NCBI GenBank assembly: GCA_032622095.1
Contig: CP136062.1
Span: 199,401,887 to 199,465,886 of the forward strand
DNA: 64,000 nucleotides
Direction: 5' to 3'
Source: Siphonodentalium dalli
Taxonomy: Eukaryota; Mollusca; Scaphopoda; Gadilida; Siphonodentaliidae
The notes under the pieces are model-generated. The model was not told the DNA's origin. It did not search any database and saw only the letters and a list, made by a program, of their open reading frames with translations. A program made the translations under genes and the position numbers. Numbering within the stretch: the stretch's first letter is position 1; every line of letters begins with the position of its first letter. Positions 48,728 through 58,938 of this stretch are shown one piece after another.

Positions 48728-49649
48728 CCTTGGTAAATCAACTATGTTGAGTAAATATATATGTTATTCCCGATGACATTGCATCACTTGACAAATGGAA
48801 ATATGTGGTTTATTACCGTCAAGACAAATTTGACAATGAGGTTCAATCTTTTAGCGAAGTCCAAACGTACATGACTTTTGGAATTAGGTCAAGCATGGTT
48901 TGAAGCTCTAATTCAATTAATTTGTTTTAACCCGGAATCGCAGTGAATGATTTCTTCTCGACGATAAGAGGGCAGTAACTTGGCCCATTTATTATTAAGA
49001 TTGACGGTGCATGTGGATCATCGTGCTGAAGGAAGAGGCGTGGCATAACTGACAATCGATATATCACCTGATCAGCCATCGATTCATTTCGGTGCATTCT
49101 CTTGTAATAAATATTACGCAGGGAAGTTGGATGGTTTGTGTAATATTGTGCGCGAAAGGGGGGGGGTATATGGGTTCCCTTCCCTACATGTAATTTTGTC
49201 AGTCGTTCTGGATGTTGTTTAATATAATTGAATATTGAAAAAATCAAGACACGGGAATTAGTATTGAACGATGATTCTGTACAGAATGATCTGTATTCTC
49301 AATCAACACACAGGTCACAGAATGTGGACCGTACTTACTTGATTCAAGCCCAATGCTCCCCGAGCCTCCTTCTCGATTTAACCCTGTTTTCTATTATGTG
49401 TGTTTTGATTGCACATGTGGATGTTACGCTGATATTTTAAAACTTAATTAACTCGAGTTGACTTGACTTGAGTTAAATTGCAAGTATTTCTTTGTAGACG
49501 TTTATGATGGGCGGGCACCCACTGATTGACGACGATATACGATTATTTTAGTTTAGACGATATTACTGATGATATTGAATTTTTTTAACTGGGTATTGTC
49601 GATTAATCGGGAAACCCCCCCAGCACTATTTTAAACCACCCTGCTGGGT
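48728..49649. other. No gene recognised
   Basis: Non-coding. The minus-strand frame at 48,927-49,247 (106 codons, with 'QVIYRLSVMPRLFLQHDD') is weakly protein-like but has no recognised domain or clear splice sites. Confidence 0.35.
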
Positions 49650-50405
49650 AGTCCCAAGTCTTCTTGTACTAAAACCAGCTAAGATATTGGTATGGCGAGA
49701 TGCTGGTGTTTAGTCCAAGCCCGCCTGCATAGCATTCCTATGACACGACTTATGCCCAGGATCTGTGGCGGGAATTTGTGGTATATTTTACCTCAATTTA
49801 CCTAACAAATCAATACATGATGCTATATACATCGGAAAGAGTGACATCTTATGGTCATAATGGTGTATAATAATCTTTCAATTACGCATATATTCCGGTT
49901 GATTGTCACGAAGAACCTCGGCATTGTCCGGAGTTTGTTTTGGGCGAGACGAATTTATATACAAACAAAATGGCAGCCCCCGTATTATTCTAACGCTTGT
50001 TGTGTTTACACTGTTTTAAACTGTCAGATTGTTGAAATTCCCGTAATTTATTTAATGTATTACATTTATATCTTCAATATTTACATAATCTATGTATTTA
50101 TTTATTGACACGTATAATTACGATTACAATGGAGAATTCATCGTGCGTGGTTGATCGAAAATCTACGGAATATTTTCACCGGAAAATGCCGAACGCAGTT
50201 CGCGAGGTCAACTGAGTTCGCATACTTTTAGAAAATTGTAAACATTGCGGCAAATGTCTCTTTTCACATTATATTACCGCTTTCAATTCACAACTGAATA
50301 TAATTGAGGTTTTATTTGAGCGGGCTTGGACTAAACACCAGCATCTCGCCATACCAATATCTTAGCTGGTTTTAGAACAAGAAGACTTGGACCACCTGCT
50401 GGGCA
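49650..50405. mobile_element. Inverted-repeat element with about 85-bp TIRs
   Basis: The left arm (about 49,650-49,733, with ACCAGCTAAGATATTGGTAT) and the right arm (about 50,320-50,403) are nearly exact complements over about 85 bp. The interior is non-coding. Exact ends and target duplication are not resolved. The flank to the right is a GTGTACTTGCC-type repeat. Confidence 0.65.
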
Positions 50406-50715
50406 AAACAAGAGTACACTTAACCACGGTGCGGTTAGCATTGCCACTGCGGCCAAAATGCAACTACACCGCGGCTCCACCGGCTAACTACAGTTGGTCT
50501 GCGGTGTATTTGCCATTGGGCTATGGTGTACTACATTGTAGTTGCCGCGGTGTACATTCATTAAACTGAAAAAAGACAATACAAACCAGAAATGTAACCA
50601 CGGTGTACATGCCATTCGGCCCCGTTGTAGTTGCTTTTCGACCATGGTGTACATATGTACTTGTCGTTCGGCTGCGGTGTACTTGCCGCTCGGCCGTGGT
50701 GCTCAACTTCAGCTA
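50406..50715. repeat. Degenerate repeats of ACCGCGGTGTACTTGCC type
   Basis: Roughly nine imperfect units built around GCGGTGTACTTGCC / CGGCCGTGGTG. The GC content is higher than in the surroundings. A relationship to the ACCGCGGT words of the 46.1-kb element is possible. Confidence 0.6.
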
Positions 50716-52129
50716 CAAACTATGACATCGCGAAGAGTTCTGATTTTTTTTCAGAATACCCTGACCAGGTTGCGAACTTGCGATCCCCGGTCCGATAGCA
50801 CGAGAGACCAACACTATAGGACAAAACACTTGTAGGGTGGGTGGGCTTGGGGGAGGTTGGCGGCACTTTAAAACAAACTTCAGCCCAAAATTTACTTGAC
50901 GACGAAGTACTAGTACCTGGACCAGTTTATATATAAGTATAACTTGAAGCATCCTGTGCACACTGCAATATTTACAGGGTGATTTAATTTCTAATTTGTT
51001 TTTCATTTGCATCGAAATTAGGCAAGATTTTAATTCATTAAAAAAAAGTGAAAGGGTAGTTGGATATATGATTAATAAATGCGTTATAATCATAATCCAT
51101 GGGAAGTTATTATTGTGACATGAAAAATTATCATTTTCCACTGCACTGATATCACACATTCGAAAACTTACGAGAAAAAAATTGACTCAACCCAAACTTA
51201 CCAAATTTTCCAATAGCCGAAAACAGAGAAATGATGCATTTTTAATCATACTTCAATTAGGTATATCATAAATAACAGACTTCTAAATACTGAGGAAACA
51301 TCGCAATAGCGTAATAAGAATTTACTTACCTCATATTAATTAAAATATACAAATCTTTTTTTATCGACGACTCTCTTTGACAAAATTAAAAATGGCGGCG
51401 TAAGTCCAAAACCTGAGACGGAACACTGGACGGAACGAAAATTAAACGCGCCGCATATTATGTTGAGAACTTGAGACATAACTGAAGAACGCCATACTAA
51501 CAGTTACATGTATATAACATGAATACATGTAGCATTTCAGCTTTAATATTTGAATGTGTAACACATAACTATATAAAATTTATATTTCACATGTAATTAA
51601 CAGATATAATTAAATTATGATTTGTTCACCAATAAATATTTGAAGTAATGAGAACTGCAAACAATTAATTATTTAGCTCCAAATGTAGAAATTATACTAA
51701 GACCACTACAATGGAAGCGGAAGGTGGGGACAGAGGTTTGGTGTCTAACCAAGCAACCCCCCCCCCCCAAACAACTTTTGTCAAAATGGTCAAATTTTTC
51801 AATTATTGCCCATGTTATGTCTGCGACATTAGTTGTAAATTTTACACCACATATACTTCTATACATATATATATATATATATTTCTACACTTCTGATATA
51901 CCAGTACATGTATTGAAATTGTTCTCATTGTTTGATTTTCCAAGTAATTGGTGGGATATCTGTTGTTTTTAGACCAATAGTAGCATAGTTTTTCTACTTT
52001 TGGTAACTTTAGGGGGGATGTCAGGTTTGGAAATGTCCAACAATTGGCAAGTTTGTGGTACCAGCTGGAAATTCCAACCCAAAGGGAGGGGTGCAGATAT
52101 GAGATTGGTCTGGTCCATATTTGGGTGAT
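50716..52129. other. No gene called; possible promoter in the middle
   Basis: AT-rich non-coding sequence with a TA microsatellite at 51,865-51,880. The minus frame at 50,713-51,159 has no domain. Several GTAAGT donor-like words occur on the minus strand (51,204; 51,180; 51,329), described with the promoter-like site. Confidence 0.4.
51320..51402. promoter_or_regulatory. Possible bidirectional promoter / first-exon donors
   Basis: On the plus strand AAAAATGGCGGC (51,389-51,399) is immediately followed by GTAAGT. AAAATGGCGGC is a YY1-type element common at animal transcription starts. On the minus strand, ATGAG followed by GTAAGT has its exon end at 51,330. Two opposed strong donors 70 bp apart suggest divergent first exons, the minus one leading toward the candidate exons at 48.2, 43.9 and 40.6 kb. 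This is inference only. Confidence 0.25.
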
Positions 52130-52189
52130 ATTGAATAATAATTTAATAATGCTAATAATATTTTAGTTGCTTTTTCTCCATTGGTGTGT

Positions 52190-54600
52190 CTAAAACTGAA
52201 TAAAGAACTAACATTTTATATTTCACAGCATTTCTATCCTATAATTTGACATTTAAAAGCGGTTTTAAACTCTTGCACTTTTCAAGTTTTCATAAGAGGA
52301 ACATTTCATCCAACAACTTAAATAACTTCTATGCACATTGAATGCATTGTATGTCTCCAATTATCTGAACTTTTTTGTTTGTCACTAAAAATAGTCAATA
52401 CATGTACATGTAATTACCATCTCACTAACATTAGAACACCAAGACTTTTCACAAATGGGTCTCACCTGTGTTGGTATTTAATAAATTTTATCATCAGAGA
52501 CATGTTTTCTTCTTATAATTACCCTTTCATGGGTAATATTGAGTAATATTTTTAGCCACGTGGACTTGCGATTTCCATTTAGTTTGTCTGAAACTGAATA
52601 AATTACTAAAATTTTATATTTTACAGCATCCCTATCCTAAAATTTTATATTTAAAAGCGTTCACTCTTGCACTTTTCATTAGAATTTTAAATTTAAATTT
52701 AAATAATTTCTATGCATATTGTATGCATTGCATGTCTCCAATTATCTGAACTGTTTTGTTTGTCACTGAAAATAGTCAATTGTTACCACCTCACCAATAT
52801 TAAAACACCATTGCCTTCACAAATAGGCCTCAACTGTGTTACATTGGTATACATGTATTTTATCATCAGATGCAAGCTTCCTTCTCAGAATTGCCCATTA
52901 TGGCTGTTTATGGGTTAATATTGAATTCATTATGTTATGTTGATTTGCTTTTCTACATTGGTGTGGCTAAAACTGAATAAATAACTCAAAGAAAATATTT
53001 CACAGTGTGGCTTTCCTTTAAATTCATATCTGTAAGTGGTATTTGAGTGAATTTGTAGCCACGTGGACTTGCGATTTCCATTCAGTGTGTCTAAAACTGA
53101 ATAAATTACTAAAATTTTATATTTTACAGCATCCGGCCATAACCTAAAATTTTATATTTAAAAGTGGTAACTCTGGCAATTTTCATTCCACAACTTAGAT
53201 AATTTCTATGCACATTGAATTCATTGCATGTCTCCAAGTCTCTCAAATGTTGTGTTTGTCCCTGAAAATAGTCAGCAACATTAAAACACCATTGCCTTCA
53301 CAAATAGGCCTTATCTGTGTTGCTATTTGGTAAACTCTATCATCAGATACATGATTTCTTCTTATAATTACCCTTTCATTGGTAATATTGAGTGAAATTA
53401 CCCACATGGACTTGCGATTTCCCTTCAGTGTGTCTAAAACTGAATAGATTACAAAAAAATTATATTTGACAGCATCCCTATCCTATAATTTGATATCTGA
53501 AGGTGGTAACTCAGGCATTTTTCATTGAATGGACATTTCGCTCAACAATTTAAATCATTTCGAAGACCGTTTAATTCATTTCATGTCTCCAATTTCTTCA
53601 AATGTTATGTTTGTCCTTGGGAACAGTAAATAATTACCACACCTCATCAATATTAAAAAAATTCTTTCCTTCACAAATACATGTAGGCCTCAACTGTATG
53701 GGAGGCCCTTTTCACATTTATTAATATATTAAGCGCAAATAACCTCTATCTTTAAGCGTAAATCATTTGCGCTTAAGTGCAAATAAAAATTAATATGCAT
53801 TGATCCCCCCCTGAATTAATTTGAAATGGCACAGATCTAAACACATCACTAAAGTCTATATAGACCCACCATATGAGGGAAGCAATCCCCCAGTAACCCC
53901 AAGATCCCTTTTATCACCATGGCAATGGTATATAGATCTGTACAGGATTTGTCTCTTTTATAACATATACTAGATATCTGGGATGGGGACACAAATTCTT
54001 GGGGACAGGGATGCTGCTAATATGAAAATAGGGGTTCCCTCTTTTCCAAGTCAACATGTACACCATATGAGGGAAGCAAGCCACCAGTAACCACTAATTC
54101 CCTATTTATGGCCATGAAAATGGTATATATCTGTGCAGGGGATTTCCCTTTAATAAAATAGACTAGAGCTCTGGGAGTGAGGCACCATTTCTTGGAACAC
54201 CAGGGACAGAGTTGCTGATATGCATATGGAAATAATGTTTTTTCTTCAACTTTTGAGTCTGTATATGGGGCAACTACTATGGGCCCATGACAATATTCTA
54301 TGAGATGGACTTGATCATTCACAATCAGAGGGATGTAAGGGAGTGTTAGGTATTTGCGCTCAAGCGCAAATGATATACGCTTAAGTGCAAATAAATTGAT
54401 AGACACATAATTGCGCTTAAGTGCATATGATTTGCGCTTAACCGCAAATATTTGTACTTAAGCACAAATAAATAATAAATGTGAAAAATGCCTTTCATAA
54501 AACTGTGTTATATTGGTATATTTTATCCTCAGCTGCATGCTTTCTTCTTAGAATTGACCATTATGGGTATAGCTAAAACTGAATAAATAACTCAAAGTGA
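52190..54600. repeat. Tandem array, period about 370 bp, four to five copies
   Basis: The units begin TCTAAAACTGAATAAATTAC, then TTTTATATTTNACAGCATCC, and later ATGTCTCCAATTATCTGAAC and CACAAATAGGCCTCAACTGT. Copies start near 52,190, 52,580, 53,093 and 53,438, with a partial copy near 52,970. The last copy is split by the element at 53,698-54,498 and resumes to about 54,600. Confidence 0.8.
53698..54498. mobile_element. hAT-like non-autonomous element 1, 801 bp
   Basis: The ends ATGGGAGGCCCTTTTCACAT and, inverted, ATGAAAGGCATTTTTCACAT are flanked by the 8-bp direct copies TCAACTGT and AAAACTGT. Other units of the surrounding 370-bp array read CCTCAACTGTGTTA without interruption, so the empty site is visible in the same window. 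Subterminal TTGCGCTTAAGCGCAA-type palindromes crowd both ends. An interior 200-bp block (CACCATATGAGGGAAGCAA) is repeated. The 129-codon minus frame inside translates that repeat. Confidence 0.8.
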
Positions 54601-54641
54601 ATACACATGAGTTTTCAATTATTGAATTAATTGTGGGGTGT

Positions 54642-55941
54642 ATGGCCAAATTCACATTTAATAATGAATTGCGCTTAAGCGCAATTGATTGCGCTTAAGT
54701 GCAAATACCACATATTGTGCTTAAGCGCAAATAGGGCATTTACGCTTAAGCGTAATTAATTACGCTTAAGCGAAATCAATTGCGCTTAAGCGTAATTGTG
54801 ACTACTATCTAACCTACCCATAAACTATTAGCATGACCTGGTGTATCACCTAGCAACACAAGATGAGCATTGGGCTAATTTTGACCTGTACTCAACAGTC
54901 AACTGTGTGTATGTGTTCAACAAGGAGAATCCCTAATTACATATTATCAGCATCCCTCTATCCAAAGAATTGATGTCGCCTTCCCGGAACTCTAGTAATT
55001 TTTTGTATGATGTTTTTAATGTATTTTTGCACAGATTTTAGCCTTTACTATGGTAATATCCTATACATGCATGCGGTGTCAATGCATGAGGGGTTTCTTA
55101 CCTCATACAGTAATGCTCTAATTAATCGACTTCTTAACCACAGCATAATTATGGGTAATTTTTCAGGATTTAGTCGGAAATATGGCTTGTTGCCATTCAT
55201 CGAAAAGTTCTCGAGAGCTTTCCGATGAATGGCAACAAGCCATATTTCCACCTAAATCCTGAAAAGTTATCCATAATTCTGCTGTGGTTAAGAAGTCGAT
55301 TAATTAGAGCATTACTGTATTGTTTACTTATTGACTTAAATCGGGGGAAAAAAAACCTATTTTCATATTATCAGCATCCCTGTCCAAAAAATGGTGTGTA
55401 ATTACTGGAGCTTTGGTGTCTCAGTCCTGGAGCTCTAGTTTTTCTTATTAAATCAGCATCTCTTGCACAAATCTATAGTATTTCCATGATCATATAGTGT
55501 GAATATGGTGTCACCGTGGGCTTGCTTCCCTCATATGGTGTGCCTGTATACTCGAAAATTGAAGAAAATTAATGTCGCCCCGACTAATACAGAAAGTAAT
55601 GCTATTGCAAGTAGCCCCAACTAATATATACCGAAGATAATATAATGCTATCACGAGTCGCTCCAACTAAAACAGAAGGTGATACTATAGTCAGCCATTT
55701 TGATAAAGAAGTTGGGCCAGCTTCCTACCCATCCAAACCAATGAAACCAAGAGCACTTGTCAATAGGAGTTAATGCTAAGTTATGGAGAAACCTATTTAT
55801 TCACCAGGGGTGTTTTGTTACATATAACTATGAATTGCGCTTAAGCACAATTAATTGCGCTTAAGCGCAATTGATTGCGCTTAAGCGCAATCGATTGCAC
55901 TTAAGCACAATTAATTATTAAATGTGAATTTGGACTCCCAT
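54642..55941. mobile_element. hAT-like non-autonomous element 2, 1,300 bp
   Basis: The ends ATGGCCAAATTCACATTTAA and, inverted, ATGGGAGTCCAAATTCACAT are flanked by a perfect 8-bp duplication, TGGGGTGT (54,634-54,641 and 55,942-55,949). It carries the same TTGCGCTTAAGCGCAA subterminal palindromes and the same GAGGGAAGCAAGCCCAC-type interior block (inverted) as element 1, so the two are family members. A foldback MITE is nested at 55,108-55,317. Three diverged copies of about 50 bp (CCCCAACTAATAYA) lie at 55,567-55,685. Confidence 0.8.
55108..55317. mobile_element. Foldback MITE, TA target, 210 bp
   Basis: A nearly complete palindrome with arms of about 105 bp meeting near 55,213. The ends CAGTAATGCTC and GAGCATTACTG are flanked by TA on both sides (55,106-55,107 and 55,318-55,319). 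CAGT ends and a TA target fit Tc1/mariner-type MITEs. It is the youngest layer in this nest. Confidence 0.8.
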
Positions 55942-56195
55942 TGGGGTGTCATGTTGTGGTTTGAGTATTATGTATGATTAATAATAAATTATATATTTGC
56001 CCAACCAAACCTGAATGTTATGACTTACTGTAGTTCAAACAATGTTTATTAGTAACAAATAGCATGGGAAAATAATTGTGAAAAAAGGAATGGGAAAATA
56101 CTTTACATACACACAAGACATCCAATTTAAACAAAGGCTCAGAATTCGGAACTGATATATGGGTTGAGCAACAAGCAAAAATTGTATGTCTTGTA

Positions 56196-56646
56196 TTTAA
56201 ACGTGTCAAATGACACGGAGTTGATTCACTTACTGTGTCAACGAATTATATAGACGACACAGCGCGACACATCTACTGTGTCAAATGACACAGCGATAAA
56301 ACTCGGCTTGAAAAGTTCCAAATTCCACAAATAAACTATCCAAAGGCATATATGTACTTATATGTCATGATATGAAACGTTACTACTTCGATTCCGAGGG
56401 GCTGGGAATTATTTTATATTTGCACAGAAACGTGTCATATGACACATAACACGGAAAAACGACACGTTCTGTGTGTCGGCAATTATATTGGCAATTTTAT
56501 TTAGAAACTTGCGACACAGAGCGACACATATATCGTGTCAGATGACACACCTGTGCTAATTGTAATCAAATAATGAGCTGCCGTGTCGCTATACGTGTCG
56601 TTTGACACACCTAATTGACTACATGACACGGAAAAGTTTTTCAGTG
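56196..56646. repeat. Right terminal and subterminal repeats of the giant element
   Basis: More than a dozen CGTGTC/GACACG words, including CGTGTCAAATGACACGG, CGTGTCATATGACACA and CGTGTCAGATGACACA. The block ends in TTTTTCAGTG. It mirrors the left side in word but not in order. Confidence 0.8.
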
Positions 56647-56882
56647 ATATACACTCTATGCGATATCGATATTGGGAACTTATTGTGAATACTTACGGAA
56701 CGGAAACTTTCTTGTTTATGGATAGACTCACTGAAACAGCACTACAAGCTTTCATTCTCGGCAGCAACAATATTCTAATGACAAGTGTTATTGCGCTACA
56801 CCGAGACACAATTGTTATTGACACTGCCGTTTTCCTCTTCCCAATGTGTACTATGGTTAAAGTGATAATCACGCCGAATTGA
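56647..56882 (+). CDS. Detached C-terminus of the interrupted reverse transcriptase
   Basis: After the right end of the 18-kb element, an open frame containing 'MRYRYWELIVNTYGTETFLF' continues to a TGA at 56,880-56,882. The pattern (aromatic-Trp after the zinc knuckle, then a FL.. LL.. G run) is typical of LINE ORF2 C-termini. Frame arithmetic agrees with the part ending at 38,555 if 4 bp (ATAT) were duplicated. The likely 3' untranslated region follows, with AATAAA at about 57,175. It cannot be expressed as one protein in this state. Confidence 0.75.
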
Positions 56883-57179
56883 GTTTGAATGATAACATAA
56901 TGTTGTATTGTAATATATGTATAGTTGTATAGTATGTAACACCAAACTGTAATATATTCACTAATGCTCTCCGACAAGGGAGGTCAATACAGTATATGAT
57001 TATCAGCTGCCTTGTGTCGCAAACCGACACTGGAAGGGATAGTCAGTGGGGGCCCAGATTATTTTGGAAAGTCAGGATGCGTGGTGTGATCGTTATGGTG
57101 ACGCGTGCGTGATGTATATTATATTAAATTGTGTTAATTGTATTTTGTCTTGTATGTCATTTCTTGACGAAGGCAATAA

Positions 57180-57832
57180 AACTATTGAATTGTCACACAG
57201 AAACAAAGAATCCATGATAACCATAAGGTGTTTATCGGAATACATATGACAATTGTATGTATACTGTGGAACTTATTTCAATAATTTTACTGAACATTGG
57301 AATTTTGTCAGGAAGGTAGGCACAACAGACCACGATTTGTTGAAAAGTAATTGATTTTAATTTTTCTGAAGTACATCCACATTACTTATGAAGAAACAAT
57401 GGCCATAACTTTAAATAGTAAGCGTTTGTTTCAAATTTCCAGCCTTCCCCCGATGGCCAGTGATTTTGTCACGCTGACTTTCATACTTTTTATTGAAATT
57501 TAATACTATGTTTATGATAAGTCATTTTACCTCTATATATCTGACCAATCACGTCGTTTGTACTATTGTATTGCATCAGAAAATAGCTGCGCGCCCAGTT
57601 CTGAGCGAGATTCCTCTGCCAAAATCACTCTCAAGAATTCATGTATTAATGATTCACATCCAGCATTTAATGATAACAGGTGATTTAAATATATAAAACT
57701 TTTTCAATTATTTCCCGGTAGCTTCAGTAATAGATCTTACATGTCATAGCCGCAAAAACTATTGATAATTGTCGTCGGACTCTGATCGGAACGAAAATAC
57801 AATCGAATTCCAGGAAAAGTGAAAGTATCTTA
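57180..57832. other. No gene seen
   Basis: Non-coding sequence after the RT 3' region. No repeat was recognised. Confidence 0.4.
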
Positions 57833-57899
57833 GTACGATATAGTCATATTCCGCTATAATGATCAAATATAGCTATAATAGTGGAATTCAGGATGTGCT
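57833..57899. repeat. Small hairpin repeat, copy 2
   Basis: Near-identical to 23,805-23,872 (ATAGTCATATTCCRCTATAA ... AATAGTGGAATTCAGGATGTG). Confidence 0.65.
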
Positions 57900-57960
57900 T
57901 GGCATGATAAGACTTGCGGCACTTGAATATTCATGGACATATTTCTTATAATGTGCTTAA

Positions 57961-58351
57961 CCCTTTACCCAACATAACGGCCCTGTGCCAATGCATTCTC
58001 TTATATATGCGAGTCGACCATAGGTCGCCTCGCATATATAAGAGAATGCATTGGCTTAACACATTAAAAATTATAAAATTGTTAAAGAATGTAAGAAAAA
58101 ATTGTAGAAAGTGTTAAAAAAAATTTTTGTTTAGGCCAATGCATTCTCTTATATATGCGAGGCGACCTATGGTCGACTCGCATATATAAGAGAATGCATT
58201 GGCACATGGCATAACTGTAACTATCACAATGTGGTCAAGGAGCCGGTTCCAATGATATCCATATTTGTATGGTTCTATGAGACAAACCGAAGATATTTTA
58301 GGCTGTTGAAGCTTTATTTGGCCGGTTTTGGCCGGTTTGTTGGGTAAAGGG
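57961..58351. mobile_element. piggyBac-like MITE with twin palindromes, second full copy
   Basis: Same ends (CCCTTTACCCAACA / TGTTGGGTAAAGGG) and TTAA duplication (57,957-57,960 and 58,352-58,355) as 17,644-18,036, but in opposite orientation. The two 67-bp palindromes lie at 57,988-58,054 and 58,136-58,202. The copies are very similar, which suggests recent amplification. Confidence 0.9.
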
Positions 58352-58355
58352 TTAA

Positions 58356-58938
58356 ATCACTTAAATAAAATAATCAGAGACAACGTTATGTCACAGTTGA
58401 TGGGAGTAGATAATCATTTAACATGCGACTATATATATATATATGGACACAAAACTGTGTGTTATAACTTTACTTTGCAAATTATGAACGCTCTGTTGTG
58501 ATATATTGGAAGCAACATCGGGACACAGACTATAAATCGTGTGATATCTTTGCTGTGACGTGTATTGAATTGCTTAATGCATAAAGCCACTATTTAAGGT
58601 GGAACATACACGAACATATATACACTATATACATAAGATATTTCAATAAGCATTTTGGCATCATACTACATAATGGATTATATAAGAAATAAATTCATTA
58701 TTAAAATCACGAGTCTATCTGTCGATCGACTAACACAAATAGTGATATATATATACATACATATACATACATATATAGCCATATATATATAGCTATATAT
58801 ATATACATATATACATATATATACATACACATACATACATATATATGAGTAATTACATATAGATGTAATTACATATATGAGTAATTACATATAGATGTAA
58901 TGCTGTCAATGCCAGATCATCAGTATGGTTGTAAGTTA
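58356..58938. other. Non-coding with TATACATA microsatellites
   Basis: 58,747-58,900 is a run of TATATACATACATATA-type repeats and an ATATGAGTAATTACATATAG unit repeated two to three times. Because it lies just downstream of the minus-strand retrotransposon stop codon, it may be that element's 3' tail. Confidence 0.6.

Larger units (their letters stand above)
38556..56646. mobile_element. Giant CACTA/Chapaev-like (CMC) DNA transposon, 18.1 kb
   Basis: Both ends carry a 23-bp terminal inverted repeat starting CACTGAAAAACTTT, with a single mismatch. ATAT flanks it on both sides (38,552-38,555 and 56,647-56,650). Next to each end lie 350-450 bp dense in CGTGTC/GACACG, often as TGTCA-N2-TGACA palindromes, as in the subterminal transposase-binding arrays of CACTA elements. 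It interrupts an RT frame that becomes continuous when the element and one ATAT are removed, which fixes a 4-bp duplication. CACTG ends with a 4-bp target fit Chapaev better than plant CACTA (3 bp). The interior holds nested transposons, tandem arrays and exon-like minus-strand frames. No transposase was recognised. Confidence 0.8.

Noticed and set aside
50713-51159. 148-codon minus-strand frame
   Set aside because: It has no domain, low-complexity AT-driven composition, and donor-like words inside it. Not supportable as a gene.
54017-54406. 129-codon minus-strand frame
   Set aside because: It overlaps a duplicated non-coding block inside the hAT-like element, and the frame breaks in the second copy.
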